A stretch of DNA of 64,000 bases from an uncultured Poribacteria bacterium. Lineage in GTDB: Bacteria; Poribacteria; WGA-4E; PCPOR2b. The position numbers and the translations under genes are program-made. Below the pieces are notes generated by a model. It was given only the letters and a program-made list of their open reading frames with translations. It was not told the DNA's origin and made no database searches. Positions within the stretch are counted from its first letter, which is position 1; each line of letters begins with the position of its first letter. Location of the stretch: the NCBI GenBank assembly GCA_958296125.1, contig OY282444.1, positions 4,559,623 to 4,623,622 on the forward strand, written 5' to 3'. Positions 27,550 to 37,822 of this stretch are shown here, one piece after another.

Positions 27550-27846
27550 ATGGCTGTTACCGTACGTATTCCAACCCCTCTCAGAAGACTCACGCAAAAT
27601 CAGCCGGAAGTTGAAGCGGAGGGAGACACTATTGAAAGCCTCATCGAAAACCTTGAGGCAAACTATCCGGGAATCAAAGAACGTATCTGTGATGAATCCG
27701 GTAATATTCGCCGTTTTGTTAATATTTACCTCAACGACGAGGATATTCGCTTCTTAGATGGAAATGCAACGGCAGTTCAGGATGGCGACGAAATCTCGGT
27801 CATCCCTGCAATCGCAGGCGGTTCGTCAGATGATGAAAGAGCCTGA
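27550..27846 (+). CDS. MoaD/ThiS-like sulfur carrier protein (CysO-type)
   Basis: Ubiquitin-fold sulfur carrier of 98 residues. The beta-grasp fold ends in the expected strand and Gly-Gly (ISVIPAIAGG, Gly90-Gly91). The chain then continues with seven more residues (SSDDERA), so the C-terminal glycine is not free. A carrier must expose Gly-Gly to be adenylated and thiocarboxylated, so this form needs trimming. The adjacent JAMM protease is the obvious candidate. By analogy with Mycobacterium CysO, the thiocarboxylate would feed sulfur to the cysteine synthase encoded upstream. The activating E1-like enzyme is not in the window. Confidence 0.85.
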   Translation: MAVTVRIPTPLRRLTQNQPEVEAEGDTIESLIENLEANYPGIKERICDESGNIRRFVNIYLNDEDIRFLDGNATAVQDGDEISVIPAIAGGSSDDERA

Positions 27847-28354
27847 AGTATTAGAATTACACAGCGAGACGCTGGATCAAATCTACGTGCACGCAAAGGG
27901 CGAATTTCCCGATGAGTGCTGTGGTATCATTTTGAGTGACGGGACCCGGGAGTTCGTTCGGAAGTGCAGGAATGTACAAAATGAGCGGCATGCCAAAGAT
28001 CCGGATAGGTATCCCCGCGATGCGCGCACCGCTTATCTGATGGCTGAGGACGATCTGAACAAAATCCACCAAGAGGGGAGAGACAAGAAACGGCAGATTA
28101 AGGTCCTTTATCATTCACACCCAAATCACGATGCCTACTTTTCTGAAAAAGATAAAGCAGATGCCACGTGGGGTGATTGGGGGCCAACGTATCCTGGTGC
28201 GGTTTATCTTGTGGTCTCCGTCTACGACTGGAGGCGGTTTTATTTATGGCTGCTTGAAAAATTGGGGCTGGTTAAAACTGCAAAGGCTTTCGCATGGAAT
28301 GAGGATGATACCGATTTTGTAGAGGTGCCGATACACGCGAAACGTGAGGCATAA
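27830..28354 (+). CDS. JAMM/MPN metalloprotease (Mec-like)
   Basis: Zinc isopeptidase of 174 residues, starting at one of two adjacent ATGs (27830, 27833) within the last codons of the carrier gene, so translation is coupled. The JAMM motif is complete: Glu29 (PDECCG), then His95-x-His97-x7-Ser105-x2-Asp108 (HSHPNHDAYFSEKD). Mec of Mycobacterium releases cysteine from CysO-cysteine, and QbsD in Pseudomonas trims a carrier tail. Here both roles are possible because the carrier has a seven-residue tail after Gly-Gly. The frame extends upstream inside the carrier gene but that part is out of character. Confidence 0.88.
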   Translation: MMKEPEVLELHSETLDQIYVHAKGEFPDECCGIILSDGTREFVRKCRNVQNERHAKDPDRYPRDARTAYLMAEDDLNKIHQEGRDKKRQIKVLYHSHPNHDAYFSEKDKADATWGDWGPTYPGAVYLVVSVYDWRRFYLWLLEKLGLVKTAKAFAWNEDDTDFVEVPIHAKREA

Positions 28355-28387
28355 TAGGATTCGTTAATTCAGAAAGGAGTGATGGAC

Positions 28388-28627
28388 ATGGCATTTTTAA
28401 GACTGCGTTTGACTTTCCCGCCGGACCTGATTACTGAACCCATCATCCATAACATCGGTCAGCAGTACAATGTGATCACGAGCATTCGGCGCGCTGATGT
28501 CACGTCCGACCGAGGGTGGGTTATTCTGGAGATTAGGGGTGAGCCCGACGAACTTGAACGGGTTGTTGAGCATCTCAAGAACGTGAAAGTACAGGTTGAG
28601 CCGATTGAGGGGGATGTGGTTCAGTAG
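28388..28627 (+). CDS. NIL domain protein
   Basis: Protein of 79 residues matching the NIL (ferredoxin-fold, ACT-like) domain found at the C-terminus of methionine ABC transporter ATPases and as small stand-alone proteins in sulfur and methionine loci. Typical features are FLRLRLTFPPDLITEPIIH at the start and the GWVILEIRGEPDELERVVEHLK half. The ATG at 28388 is spaced eight bases from AGGAG; two earlier in-frame starts are less well placed. It is the last gene of the sulfur cluster and may sense or carry a sulfur metabolite. Confidence 0.85.
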   Translation: MAFLRLRLTFPPDLITEPIIHNIGQQYNVITSIRRADVTSDRGWVILEIRGEPDELERVVEHLKNVKVQVEPIEGDVVQ

Positions 28628-28689
28628 AGAAAGAATTCAGTAGGCACAGCACGAGGCGGACGAATAAGGACTCAGATAGTTGATAGCTA

Positions 28690-31600
28690 TTAATCCGAAA
28701 CGATACACTCCCCGTCAACAAAATACGGACACAATGGACAATGTTCCCTATTCTTCTCAAACCTTCCCGCCCCGATCGCATCGGAATTCAAAACGAGTTG
28801 TATCGCTTCAATTCGTTCCAGCCACGCCCTCTCAATATCTTTCAATTCTTCCCTCGTCACCTCTACCGAATATGCAGTAGCGAGATGTGTGAAGTAGATT
28901 GTCACCGGTATGACTCGCTGTTCAGGGTGGAGCCGGTGAACAAGCAGGGGATATAGTTCGATTTGTGACCGGTAGTAATCCCCTGGGTCGCCGATTTCCT
29001 CCTGATTAACTCTATCTGTTTCGTAGTCGATAATCTGCCACAACCCTCTCGAATCCTTGAAAAGCCAATCTACAGTGCCATTGACTATATGAGAACCGAT
29101 CTGGGCATAAATATGCCGTTTACAGTAACTCTCATCTGCGTTTAACGCCATCTCCCCAATTTTCGAGTCCAGAAAGTGATTGACCGCCTCACCAACTGTC
29201 TCAGCGGAAACCTCTACGGATGCGGCACGAATCAACGGTTCTAAATCCCGTTCACAATCTTCGCGGGTCTGCAACCGTGTCAAAACGGTATCTACTGCTG
29301 TCTCCCTGGCGGTCTCCTCGGGATGGTGCTCCGATCGCGGCATCTGAATCTGGCACTGCAAATAAAACCGCGTTGGACAGTGGGCATACGCTGTAAGTTC
29401 TGTCACCGAGAAGGTTTTGTTGACAGAGGAATCGATCAACGGTTCGATATGAGACGCTGGGAATTCGGTTGACAGTGACGGGGTGGATGTTTCCTCTTCA
29501 ACAAAATCGAGCCCATCAAGAGATTTAATGATTCGGATTGGCAAATCGAAGGTGATTGGCGTGGCTTCCTTTCCCGACAAAGCCTCAATCGTTATTGGAT
29601 ATAAAATTTCCTCCTCCGATGGCATCCCCGAGAGCTCTAGGGCATCAAACAACCAACCGAACCAACCTCCTGCATTGCCTTTCTCATCGAGGGTGCCTGA
29701 TAGAATCAGACGATCGCGAGCGCGGGTTGTTGCCACATAGAAAAGACGCTGCTCCTCTGCCTGTCTCTTGTTCTTTGCGCGTTCCTTCATCAACTGTGTC
29801 ACCCCCGGATCGCTCTGTTCGTAGTTTTTTTCCAGATTCGCAGGGCTAAAACCGATACCCAGCCAATCATCAATGAACGGTTCTTGATCATACCTCGTGG
29901 CCCTTCGATCCAGGTTAGGGAGGATAACGACCGGAAACTCAAGTCCCTTCGCCGCATGGACGGTCATTATCTCAACAGCATCCGCTGTCAGTTGTGTTGT
30001 CGCTTGTCCCTCACGTTCTTCCTCCTCAATTAGTAGGTTCAGTTGTTCCAAGAAATCGGATAGATCTGTGATCCCCGATCTTTCAAACTCCCTTGCAATT
30101 CCCAATAGCTTTTCATAATTCGCCCACCGTTGTTCACCACTCTGCCCAACAGGAAGTACCCCGACCAGCCCAGTGTCGTTGACGATTTTTCGGATGAGCT
30201 CGCTCGGTGGGATACGGTTGCAGATTTCAAGATGATTTTTCAGTGTCTGGACTGCATAACCTATTGGGTAGGTCAAAGATTGGTCTGTCCGATCGACATA
30301 AGCTTGGACTTTCTGCCAAAATGATTCGGTGGAAGATGGCTGTGTTATTTCATACAGTTCTACATCCGAAACCCCGAAAAATGGAGCGCGAAGCACCCCG
30401 GCGAGTGCCACATCGTTGTCGGGATTGATGAGGAATTGCAGATAGTTACCGATGTCGTAAATTTCTTGGCACTGATAAAAGCCGATACCTCCTGTGATTT
30501 TGTATGGAATCTTCGCTGTGAGCAGGGCAGATTCAATTTCCGGCAAGCGCGTCCGGCTGCGAATGAGGATAGCGATGTCGCCGTATCGGACTGGCTTGGG
30601 TTTTTCACCGTCGCCTTCGTCCTTCCAAACCGTTTCTCCGGTCCCAACCAAGTGACAGATGCGTGCTGCGATTAAATCATTTTCAGCCCCGGAAGATTGT
30701 GGGCCGCTGCCAACCTGTTCCTTTGAACCGATGAGCAGCTCTACGTCGCCGGGCTGATCCGTGGTTCTCCCCTGAATCAGCGGCTCATACTTGACTTCAA
30801 ACTCATTCCGCCCTCCCATGAGTTTCTTAAAGACCATATTGACAAAGCCCACCAGGTTTCGCAACAGGCGGAAGTTTTCGGAAAGATGGAGCTCGCCGCG
30901 CTTCTCTGAGTGACTGGTCTCAAGTGTTTCTTCATTCCATGTAAAATCTTCGATTAATGCTGATTGGTAGTCGGTTATCTCCTTCCGTGTTTGATCGAAT
31001 ACCTGCACATTTGCCCCGCGAAACCTATAAATGCTCTGGTTCTGATCGCCGACGATGAACAGATTGCCCGATTTGAAATCCGAACTCAGCGGCTTAAGAA
31101 TCTCGTATTGTAGCTGGTCCGTATCTTGATACTCATCAACCATAATGTAAGGGTATCTTTGGGCGAGCTGCTCACGGATGGGTTCCTGCTGTAATAGGTC
31201 CCTGACCTTGATCTGAAGGTCACCAAAATCGAGTTTTCCTGCTTGGAGTTTATAGTGTTCGTAGGTGCGTTGGACCTCGGCATAGACAGCCAGCAGCGGG
31301 CGAGTTACGCGAATGAGTAATGAGTCATCATTGATAAAAGCCGGGAGGGATCGGAAGTAGTTTGCTGCACAGACAAGAAAATCAATCTCCTCGTTGACCG
31401 CATCCATATCAACACCGGAGCCGAGAAAATCGCGTTTGCTAATTGTTCCACCTTGGGTTACGATGAGGGGAGCAATTTCTGTCAAGAGCAAAACCGCATC
31501 CTGTGGCTCCATATCCGGCTGAATCTGATCTGTTAATTCCTGTACCTTCGGCGCATTTTTCCCTTTAGCAACTGCTAAGACTGTGTGCAGACTATGCAAC

Positions 31601-32244
31601 CAATCCTTGATAGGAAATCGTGATTGTGCATATTCGCGCCAAGCATCCAACACCTCTGAATCCGTGAGGCAGTACAAGTCGCGCATCAACCGACCCACTA
31701 CCTCACGCTGATTAGCTAGTTCATATAGGTGTCTCTCAAGCCGATTTTTGCCAAAGATTCGCAGCAGTTCTACAAGTTTCGCACGGGTTGCGTCCTCTTC
31801 GGGGCAGGCGGCGATCTCTCTGAGCGTTGAATCAATGATTTTACAGAGGATCAACTTTTGTTGTACCCCTTTCCCTTCTAACACGCTGAAGCCCGCGTCA
31901 ACACCTGCTTCAACCGGATACTCTCGCAGAATCCGCGTACAAAACGCGTGGATTGTTGAGATCTGTGCGGAGAGCATTCCTGTTTTGATTCTTTCTAATT
32001 GGGTGTTGTGAGGTTCTTCCCTTAACCTTGTGTCGAGTTCCTTAACGATGCGCTGTTTGAGCTCTGCTGCGGCTTTCTTAGTAAACGTGATTGCGACAAC
32101 CTGATTGGGATGCAGGTCCTTTTCAAACAAAATCTTAACGTATCGGTGAGCCAATACCGCTGTTTTCCCAGATCCGGCTCCAGCAGTCACACTGATGTGA
32201 CGATTGAGGTCATGCGCTTTCTTCTGGTTTCGTGTAAATTTCAC
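28690..32244 (-). CDS. AddA/UvrD-like helicase-exonuclease
   Basis: Protein of 1184 residues of the AddA/RecB type, acting in double-strand-break repair. N-terminal SF1 helicase motifs include Walker A TAGAGSGKTAV, motif II MVDEYQDTD, QSIYRFRGA and a C-terminal RecA domain with VMTVHAAKGLEFP-like motif (EIMTVHAAKGLEFPV). The C-terminal 230 residues form a RecB-type nuclease with iron-staple cysteines (AYAHCPTRF and CPLCPYFVDGEC). The nuclease motif that should read DYKTD reads DYETD, with Glu1075 in place of lysine. No AddB gene is adjacent. The GTG at 32244, after AGGGAG, is preferred over the first open codon at 32280. Confidence 0.88.
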   Translation of the reverse strand: MKFTRNQKKAHDLNRHISVTAGAGSGKTAVLAHRYVKILFEKDLHPNQVVAITFTKKAAAELKQRIVKELDTRLREEPHNTQLERIKTGMLSAQISTIHAFCTRILREYPVEAGVDAGFSVLEGKGVQQKLILCKIIDSTLREIAACPEEDATRAKLVELLRIFGKNRLERHLYELANQREVVGRLMRDLYCLTDSEVLDAWREYAQSRFPIKDWLHSLHTVLAVAKGKNAPKVQELTDQIQPDMEPQDAVLLLTEIAPLIVTQGGTISKRDFLGSGVDMDAVNEEIDFLVCAANYFRSLPAFINDDSLLIRVTRPLLAVYAEVQRTYEHYKLQAGKLDFGDLQIKVRDLLQQEPIREQLAQRYPYIMVDEYQDTDQLQYEILKPLSSDFKSGNLFIVGDQNQSIYRFRGANVQVFDQTRKEITDYQSALIEDFTWNEETLETSHSEKRGELHLSENFRLLRNLVGFVNMVFKKLMGGRNEFEVKYEPLIQGRTTDQPGDVELLIGSKEQVGSGPQSSGAENDLIAARICHLVGTGETVWKDEGDGEKPKPVRYGDIAILIRSRTRLPEIESALLTAKIPYKITGGIGFYQCQEIYDIGNYLQFLINPDNDVALAGVLRAPFFGVSDVELYEITQPSSTESFWQKVQAYVDRTDQSLTYPIGYAVQTLKNHLEICNRIPPSELIRKIVNDTGLVGVLPVGQSGEQRWANYEKLLGIAREFERSGITDLSDFLEQLNLLIEEEEREGQATTQLTADAVEIMTVHAAKGLEFPVVILPNLDRRATRYDQEPFIDDWLGIGFSPANLEKNYEQSDPGVTQLMKERAKNKRQAEEQRLFYVATTRARDRLILSGTLDEKGNAGGWFGWLFDALELSGMPSEEEILYPITIEALSGKEATPITFDLPIRIIKSLDGLDFVEEETSTPSLSTEFPASHIEPLIDSSVNKTFSVTELTAYAHCPTRFYLQCQIQMPRSEHHPEETARETAVDTVLTRLQTREDCERDLEPLIRAASVEVSAETVGEAVNHFLDSKIGEMALNADESYCKRHIYAQIGSHIVNGTVDWLFKDSRGLWQIIDYETDRVNQEEIGDPGDYYRSQIELYPLLVHRLHPEQRVIPVTIYFTHLATAYSVEVTREELKDIERAWLERIEAIQLVLNSDAIGAGRFEKNREHCPLCPYFVDGECIVSD

Positions 32245-32376
32245 AACGCGGCGACTCCCTAAAAAAAAAGGCAATAGCACAAACAGAAGACCGTGATACG
32301 AGTTTCAATCTCGTTTTGTTGTGGGTTGTAGGGGTAACCGTGGGGCTATTCGTTTGTGATCTATCGCCCGGTTGAT

Positions 32377-32514
32377 TTAATACGTTTTTTTCGCTCGTTT
32401 CTCTTGTTTGGCGAGCTTTTTCTCTTTACGTCCTTTTTTGGTCGCTGTCTTTTTGACAACACCTTTATTTGAACTGTCTAGTGATTTACCACCTTTTCCT
32501 TTATTACCTCTCAT
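32377..32514 (-). CDS. Very small Lys-rich protein
   Basis: A 45-residue frame from the ATG at 32512-32514, preceded by GAGGAG at eight bases. It is extremely basic: 15 lysines and three arginines, with Gly/Lys-rich start (MRGNKGKGGKSLDSS) and Lys-rich tail ending in KRAKKTY. It is too short for most gene finders. Its composition suggests RNA or DNA binding, as in small ribosome-associated or histone-like proteins, but no family is recognised. It precedes the AddA-like gene on the same strand and may share its transcript. Confidence 0.6.
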   Translation of the reverse strand: MRGNKGKGGKSLDSSNKGVVKKTATKKGRKEKKLAKQEKRAKKTY

Positions 32515-32964
32515 TTTTCATTCTCCTCTTCTACTTCTATTATTAGCTGATAAATTAGAACGCAAGGCAACCGGTCCTAACCTTGCAAGCCTGTCTCAGA
32601 ACAACTGTTTCTAAGATTCTACAGATACCTGAACATGATGGATTCAAACACGACTTGATCCCAGCTATAATTTGGTTTTCGGACTCAACCCTCTAAGTGG
32701 ATCGGTATGTCTGTAATGTGCGAGGCAATTCTGTAAAACCTACTCCTAATAATAAATAAAAAAGTTCGATCTATTTTCAAAAAAACGATTGAGAGTATAA
32801 CATAAAAGCGGATAAATTGAAAGTGAAAATTCTTGAGAAAGTTTCTGCGAAAAAATTTCACATTGACGCTGCCTTTGCAACATGCTAGGATACTTTCGTA
32901 GCTCGACGAGATTTTCAACTCGCCAAAGAAGGCAATCTAATCATAATTACCGCCATCAAACCGA
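32515..32964. other. Intergenic region between the Lys-rich gene and ligA
   Basis: 450 bases, AT-rich, without a convincing gene. It holds the upstream region of the Lys-rich gene, a plus-strand promoter-like sequence at 32863-32891, and a GTAGCTCGACGAG motif (32898) also found at 49408. The far end overlaps the 3' side of ligA. Confidence 0.4.
32863..32891 (+). promoter_or_regulatory. Candidate promoter facing the 3' end of ligA
   Basis: TTGACG (32863-32868), 17 bases, TAGGAT (32886-32891). It would drive transcription on the plus strand into the antisense side of ligA, where no gene is visible. A small or antisense RNA is possible; a chance match is also possible. Confidence 0.35.
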
Positions 32965-34992
<2,028 letters not shown>

Positions 34993-35062
34993 TTACGGCT
35001 ACCGGTTTTATTACACTGGATGCCCATTGTATTTCTGTCGGAGCGGAGCACACGCATCTCGT

Positions 35063-35154
35063 CTGATGTTGGGGTTGAATCTCGTGGCGCAGGTTTCCTC
35101 ACTTGCGAAGCGGTCACGGAAAACGTACCTCTCACCTGATGTTGAGGTTGAATC
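35063..35154. repeat. Two direct 19-base copies in the ligA upstream region
   Basis: CTGATGTTGGGGTTGAATC at 35063-35081 and the same with one G-to-A change at 35136-35154 lie 73 bases apart between ligA and the lipoprotein gene. Function unknown; possibly remnants of a short tandem duplication. Confidence 0.45.
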
Positions 35155-35161
35155 CATCAAT

Positions 35162-36238
35162 TCACAAAACAACCTCCACCTTGAAAAGCTGCCAGAAAAC
35201 GATTTTCCACACCGAATTTTCTTTGCGGAAATCCATTTGACACTCAATGATAGTCTCTTGCTTGTCCGGTCGTGGTCCCTTTTCGGTGATGATGTCTAAG
35301 GTGAATCGCGCAGATGCCTCACGTGAGTGGGTCACATCCACCCGAATATTGCGAAACCGAAATTGGAGGGCATCAAAATCTTCAAACAGTTTAGTAATTG
35401 CTGGAATGACTCCATCGAATGTTGCGGGGATAACCCCTGTCGCTAAACCGAATAGCGTGATCGGATCATCCCCTGCAAGGTACGTCTCCGAAAAGAGGCC
35501 CTGGATCGCTCCCAATTTACCCATATCCACTGATTCAAGCAGTGCTGAAAATACGTCCAGAAACTGACGAAGCTCCGCTTCGGGATTTGTTAAGGGCACC
35601 AGTGGAATATTCAATGCCACGCGGTCAGCCCTAAGTTCAAAGCTTTGTTTTTTAGGTTGATAATCGATATCTGCGATAATTAAACTGTGTGCCTCCGAAT
35701 AAACAACCTGTGTGAAATCGTATTTGCCATCTCCTTCAGTTTTCATCGTCACGCCCAATAGATTGACAGTTACGCCCGGAATCGGGTTTCCTGTTGTGGC
35801 ATCGGTAATAACACCTGATACCACCCCAAACTTGGGAAGGAGAGAAATATTTAATAGCACCTGTTCAGTCCTGAGTTCAAACCGCTCGGTCTTGGGTTGG
35901 TAATCGATATCCGTGACGGCTAAATCGTGGGTATCCGAGTAGCGAATCTCCGTGAAAATATATCTGCCATCTGCCCCAGTCTCCACCGTCTGATCTAACA
36001 AGCTAACAGTTACACCGGGAATCGGACTTCCTGTCGTGGTATCGGTAATAATTCCTGATACCGTTCCAGCCTGCGGGGCTTTCTCCTCCTCCATGTTTGG
36101 TGTCTCTGGGAACCCTTCTTGTTGTTGAAATTCTTCTGCGGGCTGCATGGAAGGAGAAGGTGAATCTTCGCCGCACCCAAGACCGGTAATCACCCAAATC
36201 AAAATAAGAAAAAAGCATAAATTGATTTGAAATTGCAT
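35162..36238 (-). CDS. Lipoprotein with two carboxypeptidase-regulatory-like domains
   Basis: Protein of 358 residues. Residues 1-22 form an export signal ending at GLGC, a near-lipobox, so a lipid-anchored envelope protein is likely. Two homologous beta-sandwich domains follow, each with the pattern VSGxITDxTTGxPIPGVTVxLL, at about 59-130 and 138-210. They probably arose by internal duplication and resemble carboxypeptidase regulatory-like (CarboxypepD_reg) domains. The C-terminal 145 residues are not recognised. Function unknown; probably a surface or periplasmic binding protein. Confidence 0.72.
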   Translation of the reverse strand: MQFQINLCFFLILIWVITGLGCGEDSPSPSMQPAEEFQQQEGFPETPNMEEEKAPQAGTVSGIITDTTTGSPIPGVTVSLLDQTVETGADGRYIFTEIRYSDTHDLAVTDIDYQPKTERFELRTEQVLLNISLLPKFGVVSGVITDATTGNPIPGVTVNLLGVTMKTEGDGKYDFTQVVYSEAHSLIIADIDYQPKKQSFELRADRVALNIPLVPLTNPEAELRQFLDVFSALLESVDMGKLGAIQGLFSETYLAGDDPITLFGLATGVIPATFDGVIPAITKLFEDFDALQFRFRNIRVDVTHSREASARFTLDIITEKGPRPDKQETIIECQMDFRKENSVWKIVFWQLFKVEVVL

Positions 36239-36322
36239 TTGATTTGCCCTCTACCGAGTGTGTTAGAAATGGATAGGAATACTTGTGGGTTCAGACTTTT
36301 GCTTCCAATTACATTTCACCCA

Positions 36323-37195
36323 TCACGGAATCACCTTGCTCAACGGATATTCAATAATGCCCTCTGCCCCCACGTTCCTCAATTCTGGGATGAAGTCCCG
36401 CACAATATGCTCATCGGCGATCGTTTCGACAGCATACCACCCATCTTGGCTAAGTTGAGAAATCGTTGGATTTCTCATCGCTGGCAAGATGGCGAGCAAG
36501 GATTGCAGGTTTTCTTGGGCAATGTTCATTTTGAGTCCGACTTTGTTTTGTGCTGCCAATGCCCCGGAAAGGAGTATGTACAAACTTTCCGCCTTGTTCC
36601 GTTTCCACTCATCTGCCCAACTCTCCTTGTTTGCAATCAGCATCGTTACCGATTCAATGACGACATCGATGATTCTTAATTGGTTGGCACGCAAGGTACT
36701 GCCAGTCTCCGTGATTTCTACGATTGCATCGCAGAGATGGGGAATCTTTACCTCTGTTGCGCCGTGCGAAAATTTGACGGTCGCATTGACACCATTATCC
36801 GTGAGGTATGATTTGGTCGCTTCAACCAATTCGGTGAAAATGATTTTTCCTTCCAGATCTGCGACCGACTGGATGGGGGAATCTTCCGCGACCGCCAGCA
36901 CCCATTGCGCTATCTGAGTGGTCTGCTTACCGTAGGTCAGCGACGCGATTTCCAGCACATCCGCTTTGCATTCGCGGACCCAATCTCGTCCCGCTAACCC
37001 GATATCAATGGCACCGCGCTCTACGTAGAGTGCCATCTCCTGTGGGCGCAGCAGCATCACCTCAATCCCCTTATCGTCGATGTGTGGATAGTACGACCTA
37101 CCGCTGATTGTAATTGTGTAACCTGCTTGTTTGAAAAGATCAATGGTGAATGCCTGTAGTGACCCTTTGGGAATGCCTAATTTGAGTTTGTTCAT
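36323..37195 (-). CDS. hisG: ATP phosphoribosyltransferase, long form
   Basis: Catalyses the first step of histidine synthesis: ATP plus PRPP to phosphoribosyl-ATP. The 290-residue protein has the HisG catalytic core (KLKLGIPKGSLQ at the start, IDIGLAGRDWV near 64, the PRPP-binding VEITETGSTLRANQL near 157-171) plus the C-terminal ACT-like regulatory domain that makes it the long, histidine-inhibited form. No other his genes are in the window. Its strand and isolation suggest a single-gene unit. Confidence 0.95.
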   Translation of the reverse strand: MNKLKLGIPKGSLQAFTIDLFKQAGYTITISGRSYYPHIDDKGIEVMLLRPQEMALYVERGAIDIGLAGRDWVRECKADVLEIASLTYGKQTTQIAQWVLAVAEDSPIQSVADLEGKIIFTELVEATKSYLTDNGVNATVKFSHGATEVKIPHLCDAIVEITETGSTLRANQLRIIDVVIESVTMLIANKESWADEWKRNKAESLYILLSGALAAQNKVGLKMNIAQENLQSLLAILPAMRNPTISQLSQDGWYAVETIADEHIVRDFIPELRNVGAEGIIEYPLSKVIP

Positions 37196-37294
37196 CGGTT
37201 TTTATGTGTTGGCTCCAAATTTTCTTTCGACTACTAGCGAGCGATTGTAAACGGAGAATGCATCTCCCACGAAGATGAATAGACTTGGATACTA

Positions 37295-37813
37295 CTAGAA
37301 AATGTATTGTTCACGCCTCTGGAGGATCCCGTATTCTTCACATTTCTGGATTATCAACTCTGAATTTTTACAATTCTTCAGAATAAGATGATTCTCCTTC
37401 AAATAGCTGATTTTATTAATGGAAATACTTTTCTGATTCAGGCGTTCAATGAGAACAGTTGGAACAAAATAAAGTTCAAACGAGTTGTCGCTTATAGGAT
37501 GAACACCAATTATCACGTCTGAGGTCTCTGTCGATTGTATATACTCCTTAACTCCTGATTTATACTCTCTATCTACACCGCCTCTGGAACCTCCAGTAAA
37601 GTTAACCCTCCTAGTGGCAGTCTTAACTTGAGCACGAATAATATCATCTCTTCCAGCTTCATCTTTTTGGACAATGATTATATCATACGTTAATAGAGGC
37701 AAATCAACTAACGAAACGTTCTGATATCTTTTCATCAAAAGTCCAACAACAATGTGCTCATGAGCAAAGCCATCTACTGATGCTTGTCGACCGCTCTCTT
37801 CAGTTTTCTTCAT
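37295..37813 (-). CDS. Probable restriction endonuclease, PD-(D/E)XK-like
   Basis: Protein of 172 residues. It contains a strand-loop-strand resembling a PD-(D/E)XK active site, with an Asp in LTYDIIIVQKD near 43 and QVKTA near 62-66, where Gln replaces the usual Glu. The lysine and hydrophobic strands fit this nuclease fold. It follows the DNA methyltransferase on the same strand, nine bases after its stop, so the pair reads as a type II restriction-modification unit. Recognition site unknown. Assignment depends on fold pattern and context. Confidence 0.6.
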   Translation of the reverse strand: MKKTEESGRQASVDGFAHEHIVVGLLMKRYQNVSLVDLPLLTYDIIIVQKDEAGRDDIIRAQVKTATRRVNFTGGSRGGVDREYKSGVKEYIQSTETSDVIIGVHPISDNSFELYFVPTVLIERLNQKSISINKISYLKENHLILKNCKNSELIIQKCEEYGILQRREQYIF

Positions 37814-37822
37814 GTTTCAATC

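Noticed and set aside
36227..36679. 150-residue plus-strand ORF
   Set aside because: Antisense to hisG and its downstream gap; no recognisable domain.
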